DNA from: CAZWDL01 sp964632995
Lineage (GTDB): Bacteria > Bacteroidota > Bacteroidia > Chitinophagales > Saprospiraceae
Direction of reading: 5' to 3'
NCBI GenBank assembly: GCA_964632995.1
Contig: CAZWDL010000055.1
Location: 1-46,215, forward strand
Length of the DNA: 46,215 nt
Position 1 is the stretch's first letter; each line of letters begins with the position of its first letter. The notes below the pieces were generated by a model. It saw nothing but the letters and a program-made list of their open reading frames with translations. It did not search any database and had not been told where the DNA came from. This document shows, in pieces, positions 34,600 through 43,557 of this stretch. A program made the translations under genes and the position numbers.

Positions 34600-36363
34600 A
34601 TGAAACAAACCAGAGAACAAATTAAAATATGGTGGGATGACCCGCTGCCTAATGAGGATCAAATCAGAGATACGTTCGATTCTCTGGTGTTCTTCAAATC
34701 AGATCTCGAGAACGAAGAGGCGGCGCCCCTGACGTGCAATAATGGGATCACCCTGGGAAGCTCATCCGGGCAGGTGGAGGAAGGTACCCTGGAATGGAGA
34801 AATGAACACCTGAGGGTGCGCGCCGCCGACGGTTGGGAAGTGCTTGGCGGGTCGGATTGGCAGCCCGTCGAGGGTACACCTGACATTTACTTCGATAAAG
34901 GCAAGGTGGGAATCGGTACGTATCAACCGCAGCATTCGTTGCATGTTGTAGGCGGCGATGTGCACGCGGAAGGCGAATTGCATGTGGGCGATAATTTGAC
35001 GGTAGAAAAGGAGATACAGGTCAGTGGAGATATCGTATTTAATAATAAGGCGCTGATATCTAGCCGTAGCGGTAATAATAACATCGACCATATCAGGCAT
35101 AACGACGCGGCGGCAGCTGGCGCCGGCGGCAGCTGGCACTTCGTCTCTGACGGTAAAATAGACGCGGTTGGTAATTCGCGCCTGGTTGCCGGCCATGTGT
35201 ATATGACAGGAAGTAATCAAAAGAACTATTTCAGCGGCACCATACAGGTTGCCGAAGGATTAGAAGTGGAAAAAGATATAGCGGTCAAAGGGAATATTTT
35301 ATTCTACAACAAAGCGTTGATTGCTAACCATAATGGAGAAACAAATATTGATCACATCAGGCACAATGACTTGTCGGTAGGAGGCGCCGGAGGCAGCTGG
35401 CACTTTGTCTCTGATGGAAAGATAGATGCTGACGGTAATTCACGTCTGGTAGCCGGTCATGTTTATATGACTGGAAATAATCAGAGTAGCTATTTTGCGG
35501 GAAAGGTGGGGGTTGGGGTGGAAGATCCTCAAGAACGGTTACATGTTTCCGGTAAAATTGCCACTGATTGGAGCGTAGAGTTTTGGCATTCCCATGAGAT
35601 GCAGAATCCCGCCAATAATAAGCGCCTGTGGCTGAAAAAAAACTGGAGCCAGACTTTAGGAGACTACCTAACATTATCCAGTACTGGCAATTCCAGCAAT
35701 GCGGAACAGCCTTCGCTGATCATGAGCAAAAATAAAGGAACCCTGTTTGGGAAAGGGCACGATGCTTGCGACCGACTAAGCGAAGAGTGGGTCGAGATTA
35801 GTTCCCGCGGCCTCAAAATTTCCCAAGGGAACCTGACAGTAGGAACAGGCCTGAACAAATCCGTTCTGACAGGTGCTGAAGTTCGCCTGAGAGGCGGAAT
35901 GCAAACAATATATGCAAAGGTTGAGCAAGGCCAACAATGGTTCGAATTCTGGTCGGCCGCACTTGGTTATTCCGCACTCAGCAAAGTGAGAATGGGAGAT
36001 ATTGAAGCGCATGATATTTCCTATTCAGGTTCGTTGAATCGCATATCGGATCTTCAAATAAAAGAAGAGGTCAATTTACTGCAAGCAGGTATTGAAGAGT
36101 TGAGAAAACTGGCGCCGGTTTCTTATAAATACAATGACTTTTTAAAACACCGGGACCCTGATAGAAAGTACTACGGACTTATCGCCCAGGAGGTTAAGAA
36201 AGCAGTGCCGGAATTGGTAGGATCGATGAAAGTGTATGATCGCAATAATGCCTCAAAAAGCAAAGAACTATTGACTGTTGATCATCAATCGTTGATCTTT
36301 TTGATGATCAACGCCATCAAAGAATTGGATAAGGAGATTCAAAACCTCAAAAATTTACTGTAG
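34600..36363 (+). CDS. Tail-fibre-like protein with S74 self-cleaving chaperone
   Basis: The 587-aa protein has an N-terminal helical attachment segment (MKQTREQIKIWWDDPLPNED), a repetitive beta-rich shaft, and a C-terminal peptidase S74 intramolecular chaperone (about 475-587). The S74 dyad is visible as S483-D484-x-x-x-K488; cleavage is expected just before S483, releasing the chaperone after trimerisation. The shaft includes an 88-aa tandem duplication (264-nt period) with two copies of NIDHIRHND and GGSWHFVSDGKID. It takes the Pvc13 fibre position and is probably the receptor-binding protein. Confidence 0.85.
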   Translation: MKQTREQIKIWWDDPLPNEDQIRDTFDSLVFFKSDLENEEAAPLTCNNGITLGSSSGQVEEGTLEWRNEHLRVRAADGWEVLGGSDWQPVEGTPDIYFDKGKVGIGTYQPQHSLHVVGGDVHAEGELHVGDNLTVEKEIQVSGDIVFNNKALISSRSGNNNIDHIRHNDAAAAGAGGSWHFVSDGKIDAVGNSRLVAGHVYMTGSNQKNYFSGTIQVAEGLEVEKDIAVKGNILFYNKALIANHNGETNIDHIRHNDLSVGGAGGSWHFVSDGKIDADGNSRLVAGHVYMTGNNQSSYFAGKVGVGVEDPQERLHVSGKIATDWSVEFWHSHEMQNPANNKRLWLKKNWSQTLGDYLTLSSTGNSSNAEQPSLIMSKNKGTLFGKGHDACDRLSEEWVEISSRGLKISQGNLTVGTGLNKSVLTGAEVRLRGGMQTIYAKVEQGQQWFEFWSAALGYSALSKVRMGDIEAHDISYSGSLNRISDLQIKEEVNLLQAGIEELRKLAPVSYKYNDFLKHRDPDRKYYGLIAQEVKKAVPELVGSMKVYDRNNASKSKELLTVDHQSLIFLMINAIKELDKEIQNLKNLL

Positions 36364-36450
36364 GCGTTTCATTTATTGGAAATTAAAAACGAGCGCTTTA
36401 GGTTTTTGATTTTTCTATCCTCATCGCATAAAAAGAAAATGGGTAAGATC

Positions 36451-36672
36451 ATGAAAACACTACAATTAACCCACTTGGAAGTGGAGGAAGTCAACCAAAT
36501 CCTGGACGCGCTTTCGCAGCAGCCTTACATCCGGGTTTTTAAGCTCATTAACAAAATCCAGGCCCAGGCAACGCAGCAACTTCGCGCCACTGAAGCCGGG
36601 TCAGACTCGATACCTTCCAACGGTACGCAAAAATCCGAACATGAACCAACAACCGTCCATACAGACTCTTGA
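36451..36672 (+). CDS. Small helical protein overlapping the next baseplate gene
   Basis: The protein has 73 aa from the ATG at 36451, or 77 from the one at 36439; a TTG-started extension to 36376 is less likely. It begins KTLQLTHLEVEEVNQILDAL and continues SQQPYIRVFKLINKIQAQ, then a polar tail. It is predicted to be helical, and I know no family function. Its last 32 nt overlap the start of the Pvc12-type gene in another frame, indicating coupled translation. It lies right after the fibre gene, so a fibre or baseplate accessory role is possible. Confidence 0.6.
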   Translation: MKTLQLTHLEVEEVNQILDALSQQPYIRVFKLINKIQAQATQQLRATEAGSDSIPSNGTQKSEHEPTTVHTDS

Positions 36673-39163
36673 ACCGGAAGAATACCAGGTGCTGGACATC
36701 GACCGGCTCCGGCAGGAGGGCCTCCGCTACATCCGGGAACTGTCGGGCGAGGTGTGGACGGATCACAACCTCCACGACCCCGGCATCACAACCCTGGAAC
36801 TGCTGGCTTACGCCCTGACAGACCTGAGCTACCGGACCAACCTGGACATGCGGGATATTGTAGCCCGCCCGCCGGATTCCGCCCCGCAAACAGCCGATTT
36901 CTTCACCGCCGGACAAATACTGACCAATCGCCCGCTGACGGTAAAGGACTACCGTAAACTGCTGCTGGACCACGGGGTAACACCGGAGGGCGATCGCTGG
37001 CTCCGCAACGCCTGGGCAGTTCCTGTTCCGTATTCCCCTTACACGCCGCCTTCCGGTCAGAGTAACGGCGATGCGACTCTTCGCAATTACAATGGGCTGT
37101 ATGACATTATTCTCGAGTTGGAAGACGAAAACCTGAACGACGGCGTCATCCGGATAGAAGTGGACACGGACGACGGCCCCCTCGCGATAGCCGTGGACTT
37201 GCCGGCGGATTGGGACCGAACCTTCGTAAAAACGGGCCGGATCACCAGCTTTTTTGCCAATGACCTTCAAATATCCGGTGGTAAAGGGATCGTGCCGTTT
37301 AACTACAAATCTCCGGATGGCAAAACCCAGCGTTTCTCCCTGGGATTGCGGACCGGAAAAGCTTTGGAACAGGAATCAATAGAGGACTTACTGCGCAAGA
37401 CCGGTGTAAACAGTGTGCTCAAGCAGGTACAAACCATACTGCCGGAGTACCTGAACACCAGGGAGGAAATTATCGTGGAAGTCCAAAGATTGTTGGCCGC
37501 CAACCGCAACCTGTGCGAAGATTTTCTCACGCCCGTCATCGTCAAGCGGAATGAAGTCATCCTTCATGCCGACATCGATATTCCCCGGGAAACGAACGTG
37601 GAAGAACTGCTGGCGGAAATCTTCTTCCGGGTCGACCGGGTGCTTTCGCCGCCGGTCCGGTTCTATTCGCCGGCAGAACTGATTGAAAAGGGACAACCGG
37701 TGGAAGAGGTCTTTGAAGGGCCGCCCCTCCGGCACGGTTTCATCGACAATGCGGAACTGACGGATATCGAAGAGGGCGATATCCTCTACGCGACGGAACT
37801 CCTGCAGGCCATATTGAGGATCAATCGATCGACGCCTAAGCGAGCCATCCTGGGGGTCCGAGGCATGAAGCTGTCCAACGACCGAGATGGTCAACAGGAT
37901 ACGCCGGAACCGGCGGATCGACTGCCGCTAGTGGAGATAAATAAATACCGACCCCGCGTCAGTATCGACCAATCCATCGACCACCTCCGGCTTTTCCTCA
38001 ATGGGGACGCGAACGAGATGGTCGATAATCAGACCATCGACTGGGCAAAGGTCAAGGAGCGGTTCGATGAGAAACGCGAAACGGATCGCGTTGTTTCCGA
38101 TTCGACGGACGTTGATCTTACCCCCGGCAACACCCGCCATCTCGACCGGTACCACTCCGTTCAGCGCTTGTTCCCCCTCCTTTACGGTATCGGCGCGGAG
38201 GGACTTCCTTCCACCGCCGGTCATGAGCGCAGGGCGCAAAATCGCCAGTTCAAGGCCTTCCTGCTCTTTTTCGAGCAGTTGCTGGCCGATTACCTCGTTC
38301 AACTGAACCATGTAAAGGATCTCCTGTCAATCGGCGTCAGACCGGACCGTTCCTATTTTCGTCAGGCGCTGGCCGATGTCCCTGGTGTAGATGAATTGGT
38401 CGGCGACGGCTACGATCATTTCCTCGAAGAAAAAGAGGCGCCGAGGCAAGACGGACAACTCAACCTGGACGAGGACCGCCGGAGCCGCCTGCTGGACCAC
38501 CTTCTTGCCCGCTTTAGCGAACAGTTTGTCGACTTTGCTTTGTACAAGTATCTTCTTCGCCCGGAGAATGTGCAGGTTCACCTTCCAGTCGCTCCGGAAG
38601 CTTATTTGAACCAAAAACGTTCGTACCTTCGGCAACTCGCCGGCTTCGGTCCGGAGCGCGGAAAGGGCTTTAACTATCTGGAGAGGAAAGACGGCGCCGG
38701 CGGTTTCGGTATAGTTAAACTTTTGATCACGCCTAATCAGTCGGGGCTAGAGCAAAAATTGAGGGTGGTTTTGAATATTGATCCGAAGTTGAGGGAGTCG
38801 GTCTACATTATAGAACACTTACTGCTGCGCCCGAGAGCACCCGGCGCCGGCAATGTCACCATCGACAAGTATTCCTTTGAAATCTCGGTCATTTTTAGCT
38901 ATTCCAAATCGGATAGCCGGTTTAAGCGACCGGATTTCCAGCAGTTTGTCCTTGAAAACTTGTTGCAAATGGAAACCCCCGTTCATATTCATTTTGCGAA
39001 TGTTTTATGGATACCTGCCAGCCATACGAGGTGGGGTGCCTTTACTAAAGCCTATGACTCCTGGAAGATAGCGATGGCAAAAATTCCACCCGATCCGAAG
39101 GAACTCGATAAAACAAGTGAAGCGTTGGAAAAAACCATTGGTGAACTAAAAAGTTCATGGTAA
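36641..39163 (+). CDS. Second J-like baseplate protein (Pvc12-like)
   Basis: The 840-aa protein carries the Pvc12-type N terminus with VWTDHNLHDPGITTLELLAYALTDLSYRT (about 38-66). A middle region follows with KDYRKLLLDHG and ETNVEELLAEIFFRVDRVLSPPVRFY. The C-terminal part has FFEQLLADYLVQLNHVKDLLS and a DPKLRESVYIIEHLLLRPR segment ending in a helical tail. In PVC-type systems it pairs with the gpJ-like subunit to build the wedge. It overlaps the small gene before it and ends 3 nt before the tape-measure gene. It is intact. Confidence 0.87.
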   Translation: MNQQPSIQTLEPEEYQVLDIDRLRQEGLRYIRELSGEVWTDHNLHDPGITTLELLAYALTDLSYRTNLDMRDIVARPPDSAPQTADFFTAGQILTNRPLTVKDYRKLLLDHGVTPEGDRWLRNAWAVPVPYSPYTPPSGQSNGDATLRNYNGLYDIILELEDENLNDGVIRIEVDTDDGPLAIAVDLPADWDRTFVKTGRITSFFANDLQISGGKGIVPFNYKSPDGKTQRFSLGLRTGKALEQESIEDLLRKTGVNSVLKQVQTILPEYLNTREEIIVEVQRLLAANRNLCEDFLTPVIVKRNEVILHADIDIPRETNVEELLAEIFFRVDRVLSPPVRFYSPAELIEKGQPVEEVFEGPPLRHGFIDNAELTDIEEGDILYATELLQAILRINRSTPKRAILGVRGMKLSNDRDGQQDTPEPADRLPLVEINKYRPRVSIDQSIDHLRLFLNGDANEMVDNQTIDWAKVKERFDEKRETDRVVSDSTDVDLTPGNTRHLDRYHSVQRLFPLLYGIGAEGLPSTAGHERRAQNRQFKAFLLFFEQLLADYLVQLNHVKDLLSIGVRPDRSYFRQALADVPGVDELVGDGYDHFLEEKEAPRQDGQLNLDEDRRSRLLDHLLARFSEQFVDFALYKYLLRPENVQVHLPVAPEAYLNQKRSYLRQLAGFGPERGKGFNYLERKDGAGGFGIVKLLITPNQSGLEQKLRVVLNIDPKLRESVYIIEHLLLRPRAPGAGNVTIDKYSFEISVIFSYSKSDSRFKRPDFQQFVLENLLQMETPVHIHFANVLWIPASHTRWGAFTKAYDSWKIAMAKIPPDPKELDKTSEALEKTIGELKSSW

Positions 39164-39166
39164 ACG

Positions 39167-40663
39167 ATGAATGCTTCTAACCGTCATATTGTCCAACGGC
39201 AAATCCTGGAGGTCACTGCCAGTCAGGAGGAAGGAGCGTTTTTCATTCAGGATAAAATCACGAAGATATACTACAATGAGGTGCTTCCCCGCCTCGACGA
39301 ACTATTTTCTAAGTATGCAGGACCGGGGGAGCGGTTGCGCATCGACAGGCTCCAATTGGTCCTTCCACCGATGGAGGCCGTGGAATTGGAACGGTCTTTT
39401 CCCGAAAAATTTCTCGAAGCGATGGAGGTCCAATTACAAAAGATGGCGACAGTTTCGAGGGATAGGAGCAACGCCATTCGTCCGATGCCCCTATCCGAAC
39501 GGAGTGTCTTCGAACAATTCCTGTTTTTCCTCCATACCGGGCGAAATGCCTGGTGGGAAAGCAAAGCGGCGCGCCGGATGGGCGGCTTTGAAGCGCAATT
39601 ATTGGAACTTTTCCAGGCCCATCCCGAGCGGTGCCGTTCGGCCATACTGGCGAATTTACGAAATGACTTGGTCGCTGTTCGGCGATTGGTTTTTCAGTTT
39701 TCCCATTCTTTTTTGGAAACGGTCCTAGCAATGATGGTTGGAGAAAGCGCACCCGCAGCGCCGTCACTGGCCAAGGCCGATATCCGGGCGCAAGTCGTTG
39801 GCCGTGAAAAGCCCCCGACCGGAGATCGGGCGGACTATTTCTACAGGCAATTCATCAGCGTCTTGGAGGAAGGACCAACTGCTGAAAATGCAATGCGACC
39901 GGAGATTGACCGGCCGGCCGCGCCCGGAGCCGATGAACGAAAAAACGGTTTGGCGTCCGCAGGCGATCGAGCTCCTTCCGGACATCCCGGCGAACAAAAG
40001 AAGCCCCCCGAAACACCAAAGGAAAAGACACGACGACGGGAAATCCGGGGGGCGGAACAAGAAAGAAAGCTTACCCAACCGCCCGCCCGGCACGAGACCC
40101 CGTTTGGGCCGTTCGGAGCGCGGGGTCGACAGGACCTCCCGGAAGCTCCCGGCGAGGGGGAAGCCCTCTACTGCGACGCGGCGGGCCTGGTGCTCGTGCA
40201 TCCCTTTCTACCGGGCTTTTTCGGCGAACTCGATCTACTGGGCGAGGAACAATGCTTTAGGGATGAGCGCTGCGCGACCAAAGCCGTCCACCTGTTGCAC
40301 TTCCTGGCCACGGCGCGGGTCCACCCGGCAGAATCCGAACTTCTCCTCCCCAAACTATTGAGCGGTTGGCCCCTGGAAAAACCCATCGAGCGTTTTGTGG
40401 AACTCCCCAATCGGGAGCGGGCGGAAGCCGAAGACCTGCTGGCCGCCGTCATCGACCAATGGCCGGCCCTGAAAAATACCGACCCGCCCACCTTCCGCGA
40501 CGGTTTTCTACAACGAGAAGGCAAACTGACCCGCACCGACCATGGCTGGAAGCTGATCGTGGAGGCCAAAGCCCAGGATGTGCTGCTGAGCCGGCTGCCC
40601 TGGGGTATCGGGTTGATAAAACTACCGTGGATGGCAGAAATGATGATGGTGGATTGGACATAG
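39167..40663 (+). CDS. Contractile injection system tape-measure protein
   Basis: The 498-aa protein matches the CIS tape-measure family: N-terminal HIVQRQILEVTASQEEGAFFIQDKI and LRIDRLQLVLPPMEAVELE, a charged, disordered middle (about 230-325, rich in Pro, Arg, Glu and Lys), and a conserved C-terminal domain (GLVLVHPFLPGFFGELDLL, ATKAVHLLHFLATA, LLPKLLSGWP, WGIGLIKLPWM). Such proteins set the length of the tube and may occupy its lumen. The middle linker is the variable part of the family. The C-terminal domain is complete and the gene ends 100 nt before the first cargo gene. Confidence 0.88.
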   Translation: MNASNRHIVQRQILEVTASQEEGAFFIQDKITKIYYNEVLPRLDELFSKYAGPGERLRIDRLQLVLPPMEAVELERSFPEKFLEAMEVQLQKMATVSRDRSNAIRPMPLSERSVFEQFLFFLHTGRNAWWESKAARRMGGFEAQLLELFQAHPERCRSAILANLRNDLVAVRRLVFQFSHSFLETVLAMMVGESAPAAPSLAKADIRAQVVGREKPPTGDRADYFYRQFISVLEEGPTAENAMRPEIDRPAAPGADERKNGLASAGDRAPSGHPGEQKKPPETPKEKTRRREIRGAEQERKLTQPPARHETPFGPFGARGRQDLPEAPGEGEALYCDAAGLVLVHPFLPGFFGELDLLGEEQCFRDERCATKAVHLLHFLATARVHPAESELLLPKLLSGWPLEKPIERFVELPNRERAEAEDLLAAVIDQWPALKNTDPPTFRDGFLQREGKLTRTDHGWKLIVEAKAQDVLLSRLPWGIGLIKLPWMAEMMMVDWT

Positions 40664-40763
40664 CGTTAGGGTGCAATTTATTACATTTCATTCCATCAGT
40701 CGCTGCGCTCGTGTCCTATTGCGCCCTGACTTGAAGAGCATGTTTAATAAAATCTGATTAACC

Positions 40764-43547
40764 ATGAAAGACCTCCCGCAAAAAGGCGCCGCCGGCAAAT
40801 CCCGGCAAAACGAACACAAGCCCTTCATCGACAAGTCGGGCCAGGAGGCGTTTGTTTCGAAGAAAGAAGCAGGGCAGGGTTTCTTTATACAACGGCAGGC
40901 GGAAGTAAGCGTGGGCGCTCCCAACAGCCCATCGGAAGAAGAAGCGGAACGGCTTTCCAGGGCATACATCAACCGGATGCCGAATGAGGCCCCACTTCAG
41001 CCTGGCATCCAGAGAAAATGCGAAAACTGCGAGCAGGAGCAGCTGCAGCGCCAAATCGATCAGGAAGAAGAAATACAGGAACAGCCCCTGGCCGAACAGA
41101 TCACTCCCATCCAACGACAACCGGATACCGAAGAGGAACCTCTAGAAACCAGCATCCAACGGCAGGCGGAACCGGCTGCTCCGGAGCTGGAGGAACGAGA
41201 AAGTAAGCAACCCATTCAACCTAAGGCGGAAGGCCGCCCCACCAAAGCTAGTCCTTCGGTAGTCGGCAAACTACATGCCTCCAAAGGAGGCGGTAGTCCC
41301 CTTCCCAAAAATACCCGCGCCTCCATGGAAACGGCCTTCGGAACCGACTTCAGTGGGGTGCGCGTCCATACCGGTGCGGATGCGGTGCAGATGAATAGGG
41401 AGCTGCACGCGCAGGCTTTTACGCATGGGGGAGACATATATTTTAATGAGGGTAAGTTTAAGCCGAAAGAAAAGGAAGGCAGACGCTTGTTGGCTCACGA
41501 ACTGACGCATGTGGTACAGCAGGGAAAGGCCGGCAAAAGGGTGCAGAGAAAAGAGGCAAAGGAAAAGGTTGGGCCACCGGTGGATTGGAAGATAAAGCCA
41601 CTTGGTGGAGGAGATGGTGCAATGGTTGCTATTCCTAAACCTGGGTTTACACTTGATGAAGTTGTGACCTATTTGTATGGTACCATTGAGGCTAAGCCAG
41701 AACTTATAAGGGTAAATAAGGTGCTGCAAAAAAGACGGACGATTGCAGGCCTGCCTCTATTGTTGATGGGAGTTAAAGTTAAACTGAGAAAAGAGGCGGT
41801 AGATGATTTTGATGCTTCACCTAAAATACCTTTAGAGGAAAAGGATCCCAGTAAGTTTTTGGCTAAAAAGAAAACATTTGATGACAAATTAGAGGTAGAT
41901 TTTTTGTTCCTGGTTAAAAAATTAAGAGAGCCTCATTATAGTGAATCAGATGAAGAGGAAATGATCAACATTTTCGAAAAATGGGCAATGGAGCCATTTG
42001 TCCTTAATCCAAGCCTTTATCCTGAAGGAGGGGAATACCTTGACCTCCTGTTTAGAAAACTTCGGAGTCGGTCAATAGACATAGGAGTAGGAACCACGGA
42101 AAAGATTAGTTATTACAGTTTGATTTTCAACCGCGTCAAGAGAGCGGATGAAATAAGGGCTATTCGTGACGTATATTCCCGCTATTTTATTGGAGATGAA
42201 GGAGTTAAGGAAGTTAAATTTAGCAAGGTAGTAGGGGAAACCTGGGAGAAAAACTTTGAAAGGATAGGACGTTACCTAAACAGGATCGGAGTTCCAGTAA
42301 TTGTACAGAGGCTGCTTGGTGGTATTGCAGGTGTTATTCAAGGTTTGGTTGAAATGATTTATGAACTTGCGGAGCTGGTAGTTTCAGTAGGAAAAGCATT
42401 AGGGATGATGATTGGTGCTATTTTGTACAAAATCACCAAATCTGCTGAGGATAAAGGGTTCACTTTCTTGAAACAATTGCCCTATGTTGGCCGAGTATTT
42501 GATCCCCAAAACCACCGGGAAGCCTATGAATATACCATGGAATTGGGAGACGCCATTGGGAAAATATTTGAAGACCCTCAAAAATTCTTTGACGGTATTG
42601 CTAATGCTGCGAGTGAGGCATGGGATGAAGTTGTAAAGGAGTATAACAAAGCAGATCCCTTCAATCAAGGAAGAATAATAGCGAAGGGAGTATTTAAAGT
42701 AGGGATGGCAGTAGGAGGCTTTATTAAAAGTTTACCTCAATTGGCTAAAGCAGGAATTAAACTTGGCGCTAAAGGTGCAGCCTTACTAGCTATGACAGGA
42801 AAGATTTTGGGGAAAGCATATAAGGTCATTTCTAGAACTATTGTAGCTTTAGTAAAACATGGGAAAAAAACAATAAAGGGCACTTGGGTTATCTTCAAGA
42901 AAACTCTTAAAAATGGAAAAACTAGATTTAGGTACTTCATTAAAAGAACTGGCGCTGATAAATTGGATGAGATTAAACCTAGTGTAGCTGAAAAGTGTGT
43001 TAAGTGTAATACATGTCGTGCTACAGATTTTCAAAAGGAATTGATTAAGAAATCAGAAAAATCTGTTAAAGGAAAAGGGAAACAAACAAAAAAAGGGAAA
43101 GTACTATTAGGTAATGTTCCAAGAAGTATACCTCCAGGCATGGATTCCAAAATGCGAATAATTGCACGTGAATTGAGACAAAAGATTGGAATTACAGTAA
43201 ATGCTTTTAAAACAAGAAACGTGGCAGTTTTCAAAGTTAAGATAAAAGTACCTGGTCGAAAGCCCGTGGTTAAATATTTAAGAAATGTTAATGACCCCGG
43301 AGGACTTCATTCAGAAGCCAAGATTCTTAAACAGTTGGAACAACTTGAAAAATCGATAGGAAGGAAAAATATTAAAATATTACGAGTTTATTCTGAACGT
43401 ATTCCTTGTTCGAGTTGCGCTAGTGGGCTTAATAAATACAATGTAATCCCCAAAAATAAGATTCATTACTCTGTTTCTTATCAGGAACAAGTTTTGGGTA
43501 GCACCAAAGCAAAAGGTTTAATTGGAGCTTATGGATTAAAAGGATAA
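40764..43547 (+). CDS. eCIS core (DUF4157) protein with C-terminal deaminase-like toxin
   Basis: The 927-aa probable cargo has four parts. An N-terminal disordered leader (1-150) holds several IQRQ/IQRK motifs and a CENCEQ pair. A DUF4157 eCIS core domain (about 155-260) has the metallopeptidase motif H245-E-L-T-H249. A middle part (260-740) contains a hydrophobic region (about 515-555) and a basic stretch. A C-terminal domain (about 760-927) has H849-S-E851 and P-C882-S-S-C885, the zinc and catalytic motifs of the cytidine-deaminase superfamily used by polymorphic toxins. C745, C748 and C751 form a CxxCxxC cluster. Composition turns AT-rich just after the core domain, so the warhead looks exchanged. 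Substrate (nucleotide, DNA or RNA base, or protein) is unknown. Confidence 0.8.
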   Translation: MKDLPQKGAAGKSRQNEHKPFIDKSGQEAFVSKKEAGQGFFIQRQAEVSVGAPNSPSEEEAERLSRAYINRMPNEAPLQPGIQRKCENCEQEQLQRQIDQEEEIQEQPLAEQITPIQRQPDTEEEPLETSIQRQAEPAAPELEERESKQPIQPKAEGRPTKASPSVVGKLHASKGGGSPLPKNTRASMETAFGTDFSGVRVHTGADAVQMNRELHAQAFTHGGDIYFNEGKFKPKEKEGRRLLAHELTHVVQQGKAGKRVQRKEAKEKVGPPVDWKIKPLGGGDGAMVAIPKPGFTLDEVVTYLYGTIEAKPELIRVNKVLQKRRTIAGLPLLLMGVKVKLRKEAVDDFDASPKIPLEEKDPSKFLAKKKTFDDKLEVDFLFLVKKLREPHYSESDEEEMINIFEKWAMEPFVLNPSLYPEGGEYLDLLFRKLRSRSIDIGVGTTEKISYYSLIFNRVKRADEIRAIRDVYSRYFIGDEGVKEVKFSKVVGETWEKNFERIGRYLNRIGVPVIVQRLLGGIAGVIQGLVEMIYELAELVVSVGKALGMMIGAILYKITKSAEDKGFTFLKQLPYVGRVFDPQNHREAYEYTMELGDAIGKIFEDPQKFFDGIANAASEAWDEVVKEYNKADPFNQGRIIAKGVFKVGMAVGGFIKSLPQLAKAGIKLGAKGAALLAMTGKILGKAYKVISRTIVALVKHGKKTIKGTWVIFKKTLKNGKTRFRYFIKRTGADKLDEIKPSVAEKCVKCNTCRATDFQKELIKKSEKSVKGKGKQTKKGKVLLGNVPRSIPPGMDSKMRIIARELRQKIGITVNAFKTRNVAVFKVKIKVPGRKPVVKYLRNVNDPGGLHSEAKILKQLEQLEKSIGRKNIKILRVYSERIPCSSCASGLNKYNVIPKNKIHYSVSYQEQVLGSTKAKGLIGAYGLKG

Positions 43548-43557
43548 TTAAAATTCA

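Noticed and set aside
35020..35490. CRISPR-like spacing of repeats
   Set aside because: The two repeat units are 264 nt long, coding, and in frame in the fibre gene. There is no short-repeat/spacer array in the window.
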